A stretch of 64,000 nt of DNA. It comes from Streptomyces sp. XD-27. GTDB taxonomy: Bacteria; Actinomycetota; Actinomycetes; Streptomycetales; Streptomycetaceae. The stretch lies in contig NZ_CP130713.1 in assembly GCF_030553055.1 (NCBI RefSeq), positions 5,394,001 through 5,458,000 of the forward strand, given 5' to 3'. The position numbers were made by a program, and so were the translations under genes. Positions 54,508 to 61,609 of the stretch are shown in pieces. Each line of letters begins with the position of its first letter. Position 1 is the stretch's first letter. The notes under the pieces are model-generated. The model searched no databases. It was not told the DNA's origin and was given only the letters and a program-made list of their open reading frames with translations.

Positions 54508-55176
54508 ATGGATGCCACGAACGAGCGAACGGGCGAGCGGGGAGGCGGGGATCTCTCCACGCCCTCAGGCCGCAAGGGGAGGGGCAGGCCCCGCTCCTTC
54601 GACCGCGACGCGGCGCTCAAGGCCGCGACGCTGGAGTTCTGGGAGCGCGGCTACGAGGCGGTGTCCATCGCCGACCTCACCCGCGTCATGCACATCAAGG
54701 CGCCCAGCCTGTACGCGGCGTTCGGCGACAAGAAGACGCTCTTCGAGGAGGCCGTCGAGGCCTATGTCCGGGACTTCGGCGGCTTCATCGGGCGCGCTCT
54801 GGAAGAGGAGCCGACCGCGCGCCGCGGTGTCGCGAGACTGCTGCGCGAGGCCGCGGGCTGGCACACGCTGCCCGGCCACCCCCGCGGCTGCATGGTCATC
54901 ACGGCGGCGGTCAACTGCACCGCCCAGTCGGCCGACGTCCTCCAGGGCTTGATGGAGCGGCGGAACGAGGGCACGGAGAGGATCGAGCGCCGGATCCGGG
55001 CGGACGTCGCCTCCGGCGAGCTGCCCGCCGGTACCGACACGCACGCCCTCGCCGTCTACAGCCAGGCCGTTCTGCAGGGCATGTCCCAGCAGGCCCGCGA
55101 CGGCGCGGGCCGGGCGACGCTGGAGGCGGTGGCGGAGATCGCGATGGGGGCCTGGCCGCAAGAGGACCGTCTGTGA
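54508..55176 (+). CDS. TetR/AcrR-family regulator
   Basis: 222 residues, ATG 54508. Disordered Gly/Arg-rich start, then the HTH (LEFWERGYEAVSIADLTRVMHIKAPSLYAAFGDKKTLFEEAV shortened to its core, about 36-78). The C-terminal half has WHTLPGHPRGCMVITAAVNCTAQS. Similar regulators control adjacent SDR genes; the divergent SDR and the palindrome between them support that here. Confidence 0.9.
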   Translation: MDATNERTGERGGGDLSTPSGRKGRGRPRSFDRDAALKAATLEFWERGYEAVSIADLTRVMHIKAPSLYAAFGDKKTLFEEAVEAYVRDFGGFIGRALEEEPTARRGVARLLREAAGWHTLPGHPRGCMVITAAVNCTAQSADVLQGLMERRNEGTERIERRIRADVASGELPAGTDTHALAVYSQAVLQGMSQQARDGAGRATLEAVAEIAMGAWPQEDRL

Positions 55177-55182
55177 CGGACG

Positions 55183-55283
55183 CTGCCGTGAAAGACCCGC
55201 GGGGGACCTTGCCGTAGAAGACCCGTGGGGGACCCTGCCCTGAAAGACCCGCTGGGGATCCTGCCGTAAAAGACCCGCGGGCC
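55183..55283. repeat. 26-bp tandem direct repeat
   Basis: Three full units of 26 bases begin at 55193, 55219 and 55245 (each AGACCCGYKGGGGAYCYTGCC plus five bases), with partial units on both sides. It starts 7 bases after the TetR stop. The 406-base gap 55177-55582 holds this array, a dre-like site and a 20-base direct repeat; I see no gene in it. Confidence 0.85.
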
Positions 55284-55486
55284 GCGGCGCCAGAGCGGGA
55301 CCCTCAACCCGCCCGGCACCGCAGCCCGGAGTTGCATCGGCCGACCGGGTCGGCCGATCGGAGGCCCCGGCGCCGTCAGGGCAGAGAGCGCCGTGTACCT
55401 CGATCCGCCCTCCTGTGCGGGGAAGGCGGAGGTCTTGCGGAGAGCCGGGAGTCATGGGCGCTCCCGGGAGATTGCGCCGTCAACAT

Positions 55487-55502
55487 TGTGGACTAGACCA
55501 CT
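55487..55502 (+). promoter_or_regulatory. dre-like DasR site upstream of a sensor kinase
   Basis: TGTGGACTAGACCACT matches the dre consensus at 13-14 of 16 positions, 81 bases before the kinase start. It agrees better in its right half than the other dre sites in this window. Confidence 0.6.
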
Positions 55503-55523
55503 CGCGTCTGTCCATCGTTGTCT

Positions 55524-55563
55524 CTAGAAAGGGTAAACCCGCTCCAGAAAGAGTAAACCCACT
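55524..55563 (+). repeat. 20-bp direct repeat at the kinase promoter
   Basis: CTAGAAAGGGTAAACCCGCT (55524-55543) and CCAGAAAGAGTAAACCCACT (55544-55563), 16 of 20 identical, immediately before the kinase start region. A regulator binding in tandem is possible. Confidence 0.6.
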
Positions 55564-55582
55564 GCGCCGGTAGGCTCGCAGT

Positions 55583-57106
55583 GTGCCCTCCATGAACGAC
55601 CTCGTACGCCAGCACACGGCGCTGGGCGACTCCGACCTCGAATGGCTCCACCTGCTGGTATCGGAGTGGCAGCTGCTCTCCGACCTCTCCTTCGCCGACC
55701 TCGTCCTGTGGGTCCCCACCCGCGACGGCACCCGCTACGTCTCCGTCGCCCAGATGCGGCCCAACACCGGCCCCACCTCCTACCAGGACGACATGGTGGG
55801 ACATCTCGTACCGCGCGGCCGCCGCCCCATGCTCGACGCCGCCCTGGACGAGGGGCGGATCGTCCGCGAGGGAGACCCGGAGTGGCGCGAGGAGGTCCCC
55901 GTACGCGTCGAGTCCATCCCCGTCCGCAGGGAGGGCCGGGTGCTCGGCGTCATCGCCCGCAACACCAACCTCCTGACCGTCCGCACCCCCAGCCGGCTGG
56001 AGCTCACCTATCTCCAGAGCGCTTCCGACCTCGCCCAGATGATCGCCGTCGGGGCCTTCCCGTTCCCGGGCCAGCAGGTCGACATGGACGCCTCGCCGCG
56101 TGCCGGCGACGGACTCATCCGGCTGGACGCGGACGGCGTGGTGCAGTACGCCAGCCCCAACGCGCTGTCCGCCTACCACCGGCTCGGCCTCGCCGCCGAC
56201 CTCGTCGGGCACCACCTCGGCCAGGCCACCGCCGAACTCGCCCCGGCCCGCGGACCCGTGGATGAGGCGCTGGTCAAGCTCGCCAGCGGCTGGGCGCCGC
56301 GCGAGTTCGAGGTCGAGGGCGACGACGGCGTGATCCAGCTGCGCGCCATCCCGCTCAAGCCCAAGGGCGCCCACATCGGTTCGCTGGTCCTGCTGCGGGA
56401 CGTCACCGAACTGCGCCGCCGCGAGCGTGAGCTGATCACCAAGGACGCGACCATCCGGGAGATCCACCACCGGGTGAAGAACAACCTCCAGACCGTCGCC
56501 GCCCTGCTGCGCCTCCAGGCTCGCCGGATGGACTCGGACCAGGGGAGGGAAGCGCTCAACGAGGCGGTCCGGAGAGTCGGTTCGATCGCGATCGTCCACG
56601 AGACGCTGTCCCAGAACCTCGACGAGCGCGTCGAGTTCGACGACATCGCCGACCGCGTGCTGGCCATGGTCGCGGAGATCTCCCCGGGCCGGGTGGCCGG
56701 CCGCCGCACCGGCCGCTTCGGCATCCTGGACGCCGAGGTCGCCACCCCGCTGTCCATGGTCCTCACCGAGGTGCTCCAGAACGCCCTGGAGCATGGCTTC
56801 GGGCCGGGGGAGCAAGGCAGCGTCGAGGTGTCCGCGGTGCGCAGCGAAGGCGTCGCGGCGGATGCCGCCGGGCGTGGCCCGCGCGGCGAAGGCCGCCGCG
56901 CGGAGGGCCGGCTGATGGTCACCGTGCAGGACGACGGCCGCGGTCTGCCGGAGGACTTCGACCCGCACCGCGCCGGCAATCTCGGCTTGCAGATCGTACG
57001 GACGCTGGTGGAGGGAGAGCTGGGCGGGACCTTCGACATGGTCCCCGCGCCCGGGCGCGGCACCCGGGTCGTCCTCGACATCCCGGTCCGCACCGGCAAG
57101 CGCTGA
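55583..57106 (+). CDS. pdtaS: PdtaS-like cytoplasmic sensor histidine kinase
   Basis: 507 residues from GTG 55583 (GGTAGG at eight bases); ATG 55592 is an alternative. A GAF domain (about 5-150) and PAS domain (about 175-285) precede the HisKA_2 box REIHHRVKNNLQTVAALLRLQ (His about 295) and a HATPase with LQNALEHGF and DDGRGLPEDFD. There is an Arg/Gly-rich insert around 425-445. No membrane segments. PdtaS-type kinases signal to ANTAR antiterminators; the partner is not in this window. A dre-like site suggests amino-sugar control. Confidence 0.9.
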   Translation: MPSMNDLVRQHTALGDSDLEWLHLLVSEWQLLSDLSFADLVLWVPTRDGTRYVSVAQMRPNTGPTSYQDDMVGHLVPRGRRPMLDAALDEGRIVREGDPEWREEVPVRVESIPVRREGRVLGVIARNTNLLTVRTPSRLELTYLQSASDLAQMIAVGAFPFPGQQVDMDASPRAGDGLIRLDADGVVQYASPNALSAYHRLGLAADLVGHHLGQATAELAPARGPVDEALVKLASGWAPREFEVEGDDGVIQLRAIPLKPKGAHIGSLVLLRDVTELRRRERELITKDATIREIHHRVKNNLQTVAALLRLQARRMDSDQGREALNEAVRRVGSIAIVHETLSQNLDERVEFDDIADRVLAMVAEISPGRVAGRRTGRFGILDAEVATPLSMVLTEVLQNALEHGFGPGEQGSVEVSAVRSEGVAADAAGRGPRGEGRRAEGRLMVTVQDDGRGLPEDFDPHRAGNLGLQIVRTLVEGELGGTFDMVPAPGRGTRVVLDIPVRTGKR

Positions 57107-57160
57107 ACCGGTCACGGGGGAACGGCCCGGAAACGGCCCGGAAACGTCCCGGCACGGCAC

Positions 57161-57202
57161 TGAGCCCCGGTCCGTACGGCTTCCGCGTACGGACCGGGGC
57201 TC
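57161..57202. terminator. bidirectional terminator between kinase and wblE
   Basis: A perfect 18-bp inverted repeat (57161-57178 with 57185-57202) with a six-base loop lies between the two convergent genes. It is the strongest hairpin in the window. Confidence 0.85.
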
Positions 57203-57293
57203 AAAGCTCACGGTATGGGGGCATCCCCAGGGGCGAAGCTCCGGGGAGCATCGGGGTACTGCGCGCTGCGGCTCGGGGGCCGAGGGGCTGCGG

Positions 57294-57551
57294 TCAGGCG
57301 CTGGCGTTGCGCGCCCGGTTGCGAGCGGCGCGGCGCTTCATCGCACGGCGCTCGTCCTCGCTGAGGCCACCCCAGACACCGGAGTCCTGGCCGGACTCCA
57401 GCGCCCACTGCAGGCACTGCTCCATGACGGGGCAGCGGCGGCAGACGGCCTTGGCTTCCTCGATCTGCAGCAGCGCAGGACCGGTGTTGCCGATGGGGAA
57501 GAACAGCTCGGGGTCTTCCTCGCGGCAAACGGCGTTGTGACGCCAGTCCAT
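57294..57551 (-). CDS. wblE: WhiB-family protein WblE (WhiB1 orthologue)
   Basis: 85 residues from ATG 57551 behind GAGGAG. Iron-sulphur ligands are C9, C37, C40 and C46, followed by SGVWGGLSEDERRAMKRR, the turn and basic tail. The small size and start MDWRHNAVC are those of WblE/WhiB1, an essential NO-sensitive regulator in relatives. A frame extends upstream to 57872 but runs through the leader. A Crp-like palindrome lies about 50 bases before the start. Confidence 0.95.
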   Translation of the reverse strand: MDWRHNAVCREEDPELFFPIGNTGPALLQIEEAKAVCRRCPVMEQCLQWALESGQDSGVWGGLSEDERRAMKRRAARNRARNASA

Positions 57552-57868
57552 GGCTGCTCCATCTCCTCGTGTTGCATGTACGTTGCTTGTGAATGTGAAC
57601 GCTTTCACGAATCCCTCCGCAAGGGAAGGGCCGTCGCCCAGTTTGGGGCTGGTGCGGTCCCGTGGAATGAGGAGGGGGTTCGGGCTCTCAAGGGGGCTTC
57701 GTGCGGCCGTCCCGATCGCCATGAAGAGACTCGCAAACCTCGGCGGCGGATACAACCCCTTCCGGAAAGTTTTTTTTGATTCCTTGGTGTCGTCTCGGTC
57801 ACAGCCGTACTTCCATGGGGTGGAGAGCAGGCTAAACGTTCGACTGGAAGGAGTTTCGGCCCTGCCAC
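57552..57868 (-). other. wblE leader and upstream region, no gene
   Basis: 317 bases between wblE and the lipid-kinase stop. It contains the Crp-like site at 57594-57609 and, further up, a run of eight T on the plus strand (57770-57777), which is rare in this GC-rich DNA. I see no SigR-type promoter at the correct spacing. A 118-residue ORF on the opposite strand (57550-57906) does not look real. Confidence 0.6.
57594..57609. promoter_or_regulatory. Crp-like palindrome upstream of wblE
   Basis: TGTGA-N6-TCACG, one mismatch from the classical TGTGA-N6-TCACA, centred 50 bases before the wblE start. Mycobacterial whiB1 is known to be under cAMP-receptor-protein control, so this site may be a conserved feature. 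Confidence 0.55.
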
Positions 57869-58837
57869 TCACACAATCACACGCAGTGCACGGCGAACAC
57901 CTGTGAACGTCACGCTCGTACGCAGTCCCAGGTGGTCGCCGTCCATCTGGAAGGGGAGTGGCGCCTGCGATTGCAAGGTGAAGTCCGTCAGGTCGTGCTC
58001 GGAGACCACATGCTTGCCGTGCGGGCCGCGCTCCGGGGTGGAGGTCAGCAGCTGAGTGCCGTACCGGGCCATCGCCGCCGTCGACAGTTTGGTGAATCCC
58101 AGCACGTCAAGGGCGGTGTCGAAGGACGCCTGCGGCGAGGCGTAGACCGGCCGGTTCCCCAGGAAGGTCCACGGGGAGGTGTTGCAGACTATCGACAGGA
58201 CCAGGTCCTCGACCGGCTCGGCCTCCGGCCGGGCGAGCGTGATCGCGCCCTGTCGCCGGTGCGGCTCCTTGAAGAACTGCCGAGCGGCCTGCCGCAGGTA
58301 CAGCGCGTGGGTCGACCGCTTGCCGCGCTCCCGCTGCTGCTCGACCCGGCCGATCACCCCCGCGTCGAACCCGAAGCCCGCGCAGAAGGTGAACCAGCGA
58401 GGCGGCACCGCCTCGTCGACGGTGCCCGGGGTGCCGGCGGCCACCCCCAGGCCCACGGTCCGCTCGCTGCCCTGCCGCAGCGCGTCCAGCAGCGCGCCGG
58501 TCGCCTCGACGGCGTCGTTGGGCAGCCCGAGGGCGCGCGCGAAGACATTGGTGGACCCGCCGGGGACCACGGCGAGGCCGGGCAACTGCTCCGGGGCGGG
58601 GCCGCTGTGCAGCAGGCCGTTGACCACCTCGTTGACGGTGCCGTCGCCCCCGAGCGCGACGACCAGTTCGTACGCGCCGGTCTCCGCCGCTCGCCGGCCC
58701 AGGTCGCGGGCGTGCCCGCGGTACTCGGTGGTGGCGACCTCCAGCTTCAGATCGCTGGCGAGCGCGTGGATCAGTACGTCCCGGGTGCGGGCACTGGTGG
58801 TGGTTGCTGCCGGATTGACCACGAGAAGCGCGCGCAT
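57869..58837 (-). CDS. diacylglycerol/lipid kinase family protein
   Basis: 322 residues from ATG 58837. NAD-kinase-like fold marks: LLVVNPAATT at the start, the nucleotide loop ALGGDGTVNEVVNGL, and VVPGGSTNVFARALG. The C-terminal half has family-typical FQMDGDHLG. It phosphorylates diacylglycerol or a related lipid, recycling it to phosphatidic acid. In Actinobacteria sphingosine-like or unknown lipids are other possibilities. The long frame upstream to 59527 is spurious. Confidence 0.9.
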   Translation of the reverse strand: MRALLVVNPAATTTSARTRDVLIHALASDLKLEVATTEYRGHARDLGRRAAETGAYELVVALGGDGTVNEVVNGLLHSGPAPEQLPGLAVVPGGSTNVFARALGLPNDAVEATGALLDALRQGSERTVGLGVAAGTPGTVDEAVPPRWFTFCAGFGFDAGVIGRVEQQRERGKRSTHALYLRQAARQFFKEPHRRQGAITLARPEAEPVEDLVLSIVCNTSPWTFLGNRPVYASPQASFDTALDVLGFTKLSTAAMARYGTQLLTSTPERGPHGKHVVSEHDLTDFTLQSQAPLPFQMDGDHLGLRTSVTFTGVRRALRVIV

Positions 58838-58918
58838 GCCGCAGAGCCTACCTACTTGGCGGTACCCGTCCATCCCCCGGGGCGCCCCGGGGGCCGGGCG
58901 CGCGGCTACCCTGCTGGG

Positions 58919-59485
58919 GTGAGCAGTAAGAAGTCCGCCTCCGCCAAGTCGTCCGCCGCGAAGCGGGCCGCCGCCAAGGGGTCTGCCGCCAAGCGGTCCG
59001 CCACCGACCAGCCGGCGGCCAAGCGGCCCGCCGCCAAGCGGTCGGCGCCGGCCGCCGCGCCGGCGGCCGCCCCCGCCGCCTCCGACCCGTCCGGGCCCCG
59101 CCCGGCCCGGCTGACCGCCGCGGCGGTGCTCGCCGCGGTCGAGGGCGCGGTGCTCTTCGGATTCGGGATCTATCTGCTGATCATGGGATTGGTGGGCGAT
59201 CCGGACAGCCCGCGGCAGGCGGAGATGCTCGCGGTGACGGTGCTGGCGCTCGCCGTGCTGCCGACCGCCGCGGCGCGCGGGCTGTGGCGGCGCCGCAGCT
59301 GGAGCCGCGGCCCGGCGATGATCACGCAGCTGATGGCGCTGCCGGTGGCCTGGACCCTCGTACAGAACGGTGGCGCGCTGATCGCGATCGGGGTGGCCAT
59401 CGCGGCCGTGGCCTTCGCCGTGCTGGGACTGCTGATCAACCCGACGGCCACGGAGGCGCTGGGCATCGGCCCGCGCGAGGCGTAG
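58919..59485 (+). CDS. membrane protein with Lys/Ala-rich N-terminal tail
   Basis: 188 residues, GTG 58919. The first 60 residues consist of repeated SAAKRAAAKG-type units followed by Ala/Pro stretches, resembling histone-H1-like tails. Four hydrophobic helices follow (AVLAAVEGAVLFGFGIYLLIM, AEMLAVTVLALAVLPTAAA, MITQLMALPVAWTLVQ, IAIGVAIAAVAFAVLGLLI). The basic tail would lie in the cytoplasm and could bind nucleic acid or acidic lipid. Conserved in Streptomyces as far as I recall; function unknown. Confidence 0.8.
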   Translation: MSSKKSASAKSSAAKRAAAKGSAAKRSATDQPAAKRPAAKRSAPAAAPAAAPAASDPSGPRPARLTAAAVLAAVEGAVLFGFGIYLLIMGLVGDPDSPRQAEMLAVTVLALAVLPTAAARGLWRRRSWSRGPAMITQLMALPVAWTLVQNGGALIAIGVAIAAVAFAVLGLLINPTATEALGIGPREA

Positions 59486-59665
59486 CCGCCTTCGGCGGCG
59501 TATCGCCTCGTGTCCCCTCGTGGGCACACCGCTGGGCTGTCGGCACGCGCTGCCGCGCGTCCGCCCCGTGCGGATCGCTCGGCGGGCGGGTGGGCGCGTA
59601 CGGCTCGGTTCACCCGCCGGGCAACGGCAGCGTCGTGACGTCTCCTCGACGTCCGGTCGTGACGT

Positions 59666-60574
59666 CTACTCCTCGACCAGGAGCCTCTCCCTCAGCTGCG
59701 CGAGCGTACGGGCCAGTAGCCGGGAGACGTGCATCTGCGAGATGCCCACCTCCTGGGCGATCTGCGACTGGGTCATGTTCCCGAAAAACCGCAGCAGCAG
59801 GATCTTCTTCTCCCGCGGCGGCAGGTCCTCCAGCAGCGGCTTGAGCGACTCGCGGTACTCGACGCCCTCCAGCGCCTCGTCCTCCGCGCCGAGGGTGTCC
59901 GCGACCGCCGGGGACTCGTCGTCGGTGTCGGGCACGTCCAGCGACAGCGTGCTGTACGCGTTGGCCGACTCCAGGCCCTCCAGCACCTCCTCCTCGGAGA
60001 TGCTCAGGTGCTGGGCCAGTTCGTGCACGGTGGGCGCGCGGCCGTGCCGCTGGGACAGCTCCGCGGTGGCCGTGGTGAGGGACAGCCGCAGCTCCTGGAG
60101 CCTGCGCGGGACCCGGACCGCCCAGCCCTTGTCGCGGAAGTGCCGCTTGATCTCCCCGACGACGGTGGGCGTCGCGTAGGTGGAGAACTCCACCCCGCGG
60201 TCCGGGTCGAACCGGTCCACGGACTTGATCAGGCCGATGGTGGCGACCTGCGTCAGGTCGTCGAGCGGCTCGCCGCGGTTGCGGAAGCGCCGCGCCAGGT
60301 GCTCCACCAGCGGCAGATGCATCCGGACGAGGTGGTTCCGCAGCTCGGCCCGCTCGTCGGAGCCCTCGGGCAGCCCACGCAGCTCGACGAACAGCGCCCG
60401 CGCACCGCTGCGGTCGTGCGGGTCGTGCTGCTGCCGCGTGTCCTGCTGGTGCTGATCCATGTGGTCCGCCCGCTCTGGTCGGTCGCCAGCCGCTTCCGGG
60501 TCCGCGGGATGCGGCCGGGCGGGCTGGGGCGGGATGGCCGGGGTACGCACTCCCCGCGATGATGCAGTGCTCAC
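59666..60574 (-). CDS. sigH: stress/differentiation sigma factor SigH (SigB/F type)
   Basis: 302 residues from GTG 60574; ATG 60460 (MDQHQQDTR) gives 264. Several isoforms from alternative starts are known for S. coelicolor SigH, so both may be real. Region 2 runs LVEHLARRFRNRGEPLDDLTQVATIGLIKS, region 3 is around APTVHELAQHL, and region 4 is LPPREKKILLLRFFGNMTQSQIAQEVGISQMHVSR. The anti-sigma gene precedes it by 16 bases. SigH answers osmotic stress and development. Confidence 0.93.
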   Translation of the reverse strand: MSTASSRGVRTPAIPPQPARPHPADPEAAGDRPERADHMDQHQQDTRQQHDPHDRSGARALFVELRGLPEGSDERAELRNHLVRMHLPLVEHLARRFRNRGEPLDDLTQVATIGLIKSVDRFDPDRGVEFSTYATPTVVGEIKRHFRDKGWAVRVPRRLQELRLSLTTATAELSQRHGRAPTVHELAQHLSISEEEVLEGLESANAYSTLSLDVPDTDDESPAVADTLGAEDEALEGVEYRESLKPLLEDLPPREKKILLLRFFGNMTQSQIAQEVGISQMHVSRLLARTLAQLRERLLVEE

Positions 60575-60590
60575 GGAGCCCCCCTTTCCG

Positions 60591-61004
60591 TCACGGCTGT
60601 CCGGGGCCGGCGCCGCGCTTCTTGTGCAGGCTGATGCTGACCGTACGGTCCTCGGCGACCGTCGAGTCGACCTCGCCGGCCAGCGCGGAGAGCACCGTCC
60701 AGGCGAAGGTGTCGCGCTCAGGAGCGCGGCCGTCGGTGGTGGGTGCCGAAACGGTCACCCGCAGTGCGTCCTCGACCAGACGGAAGACGCAGCTGAGCAC
60801 ACTGCCGGGGACGGCCTGCTGAAGCAGGATCGCGCAGGCCTCGTCCACCGCGATGCGCAGATCCTCGATCTCGTCGAGGGTGAAGTCCAAGCGGGCTGCG
60901 AGCCCTGCGGTCGCCGTCCGCAGCACCGACAGATAGGCCCCCGCTGCGGGCAGCCGAACTTCCACGAAGTCCTGGTTCCCGGGCTCGCCTGCGATCTGGG
61001 ACAC
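60591..61004 (-). CDS. rshA: anti-sigma factor of SigH (RshA/UshX/PrsH)
   Basis: 137 residues from GTG 61004, with GGAGGTGAGG just upstream. It resembles SpoIIAB/RsbW-type ATPase-fold anti-sigmas (LDFTLDEIEDLRIAVDEACAILLQQ). However, the N-box Asn is replaced (DEACAIL) and the Gly-rich G1 loop is hard to see, so nucleotide binding may be weak or lost. Its position before sigH matches S. coelicolor SCO5244. Upstream (61183-61197) are direct GTCAC repeats that could be a regulator site. Confidence 0.9.
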   Translation of the reverse strand: MSQIAGEPGNQDFVEVRLPAAGAYLSVLRTATAGLAARLDFTLDEIEDLRIAVDEACAILLQQAVPGSVLSCVFRLVEDALRVTVSAPTTDGRAPERDTFAWTVLSALAGEVDSTVAEDRTVSISLHKKRGAGPGQP

Positions 61005-61258
61005 CCTCACCTCCAAGGTGGCAGAGCTGGGTAGAGCTGAGCTGATACGAGCACCGACCGCGCCTCCGGGAGGGGGCGCGGACCGGTGCGGAGCACGTGG
61101 TCCGGCTGCGACGCTACCGCGATCCGCGGCCCGGTGTCGCCCGGTCGGAGGACGGCCCCCGTGTGGGCTACACCGAAACGCGGTCACGTTACGTCACTTA
61201 TGGTAAGCCCATGTATACGTACAGTGGCTAGGGGTTGGGCGGGTTCAATTCGAGAACC

Positions 61259-61519
61259 TCAGGTGAGCCGCCGGTCCGCATAGCACCAGCGCCAGCTCTC
61301 GCCCGGTTCCAGGGTCCGCACCAGCGGATGGCCGGTCTCCGTGAAGTGCCGGGCCGCGTGCCGGTGCGGCGAGGAGTCGCAGCAGCCCACATGTCCGCAG
61401 TGCAGGCACAGCCGCAGTTGCACCGGATGGCTGCCGATCGCCAGGCAGTCCGGGCAGGTGTCGGTCAGCGGGTCCGGCTCGAGGCGCGGGAGGTCGAGAA
61501 CATGCGGACACTCGCTCAT
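61259..61519 (-). CDS. UBP-type zinc-finger protein
   Basis: 86 residues from ATG 61519. The C/H ladder of a ZnF-UBP domain is complete: ECPHV, TCPDC, LRLCLHCGHVGCCDSSPHRHAARHF, TGHPLV, then ESWRWCYAD. In eukaryotes this domain reads the ubiquitin tail; in bacteria it occurs alone and its role is unknown. It lies 90 bases from the antiporter gene, divergently. Confidence 0.9.
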   Translation of the reverse strand: MSECPHVLDLPRLEPDPLTDTCPDCLAIGSHPVQLRLCLHCGHVGCCDSSPHRHAARHFTETGHPLVRTLEPGESWRWCYADRRLT

Positions 61520-61609
61520 GATGGCCAGGTTAACCCGGTCGACCCGGCCAAACGCTCGCCACCGGCCTGGAGATGACCGCCACGACGGACGGGAGACGGG
61601 CCGGAGCCG

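Noticed and set aside
57720..57800. SigR-type promoter for wblE (GGAAT near 57780 and GTT near 57755 on the minus strand).
   Set aside because: The spacing is 22 bases instead of 18.
57550..57906. A 118-codon plus-strand ORF over the wblE leader.
   Set aside because: No ribosome site or recognisable domain; it is antisense to a regulatory leader and runs into the lipid-kinase end.
61183..61197. BldD-type operator upstream of the anti-sigma gene.
   Set aside because: The GTCAC copies are direct, not the inverted arrangement I would expect, so the call is too weak.
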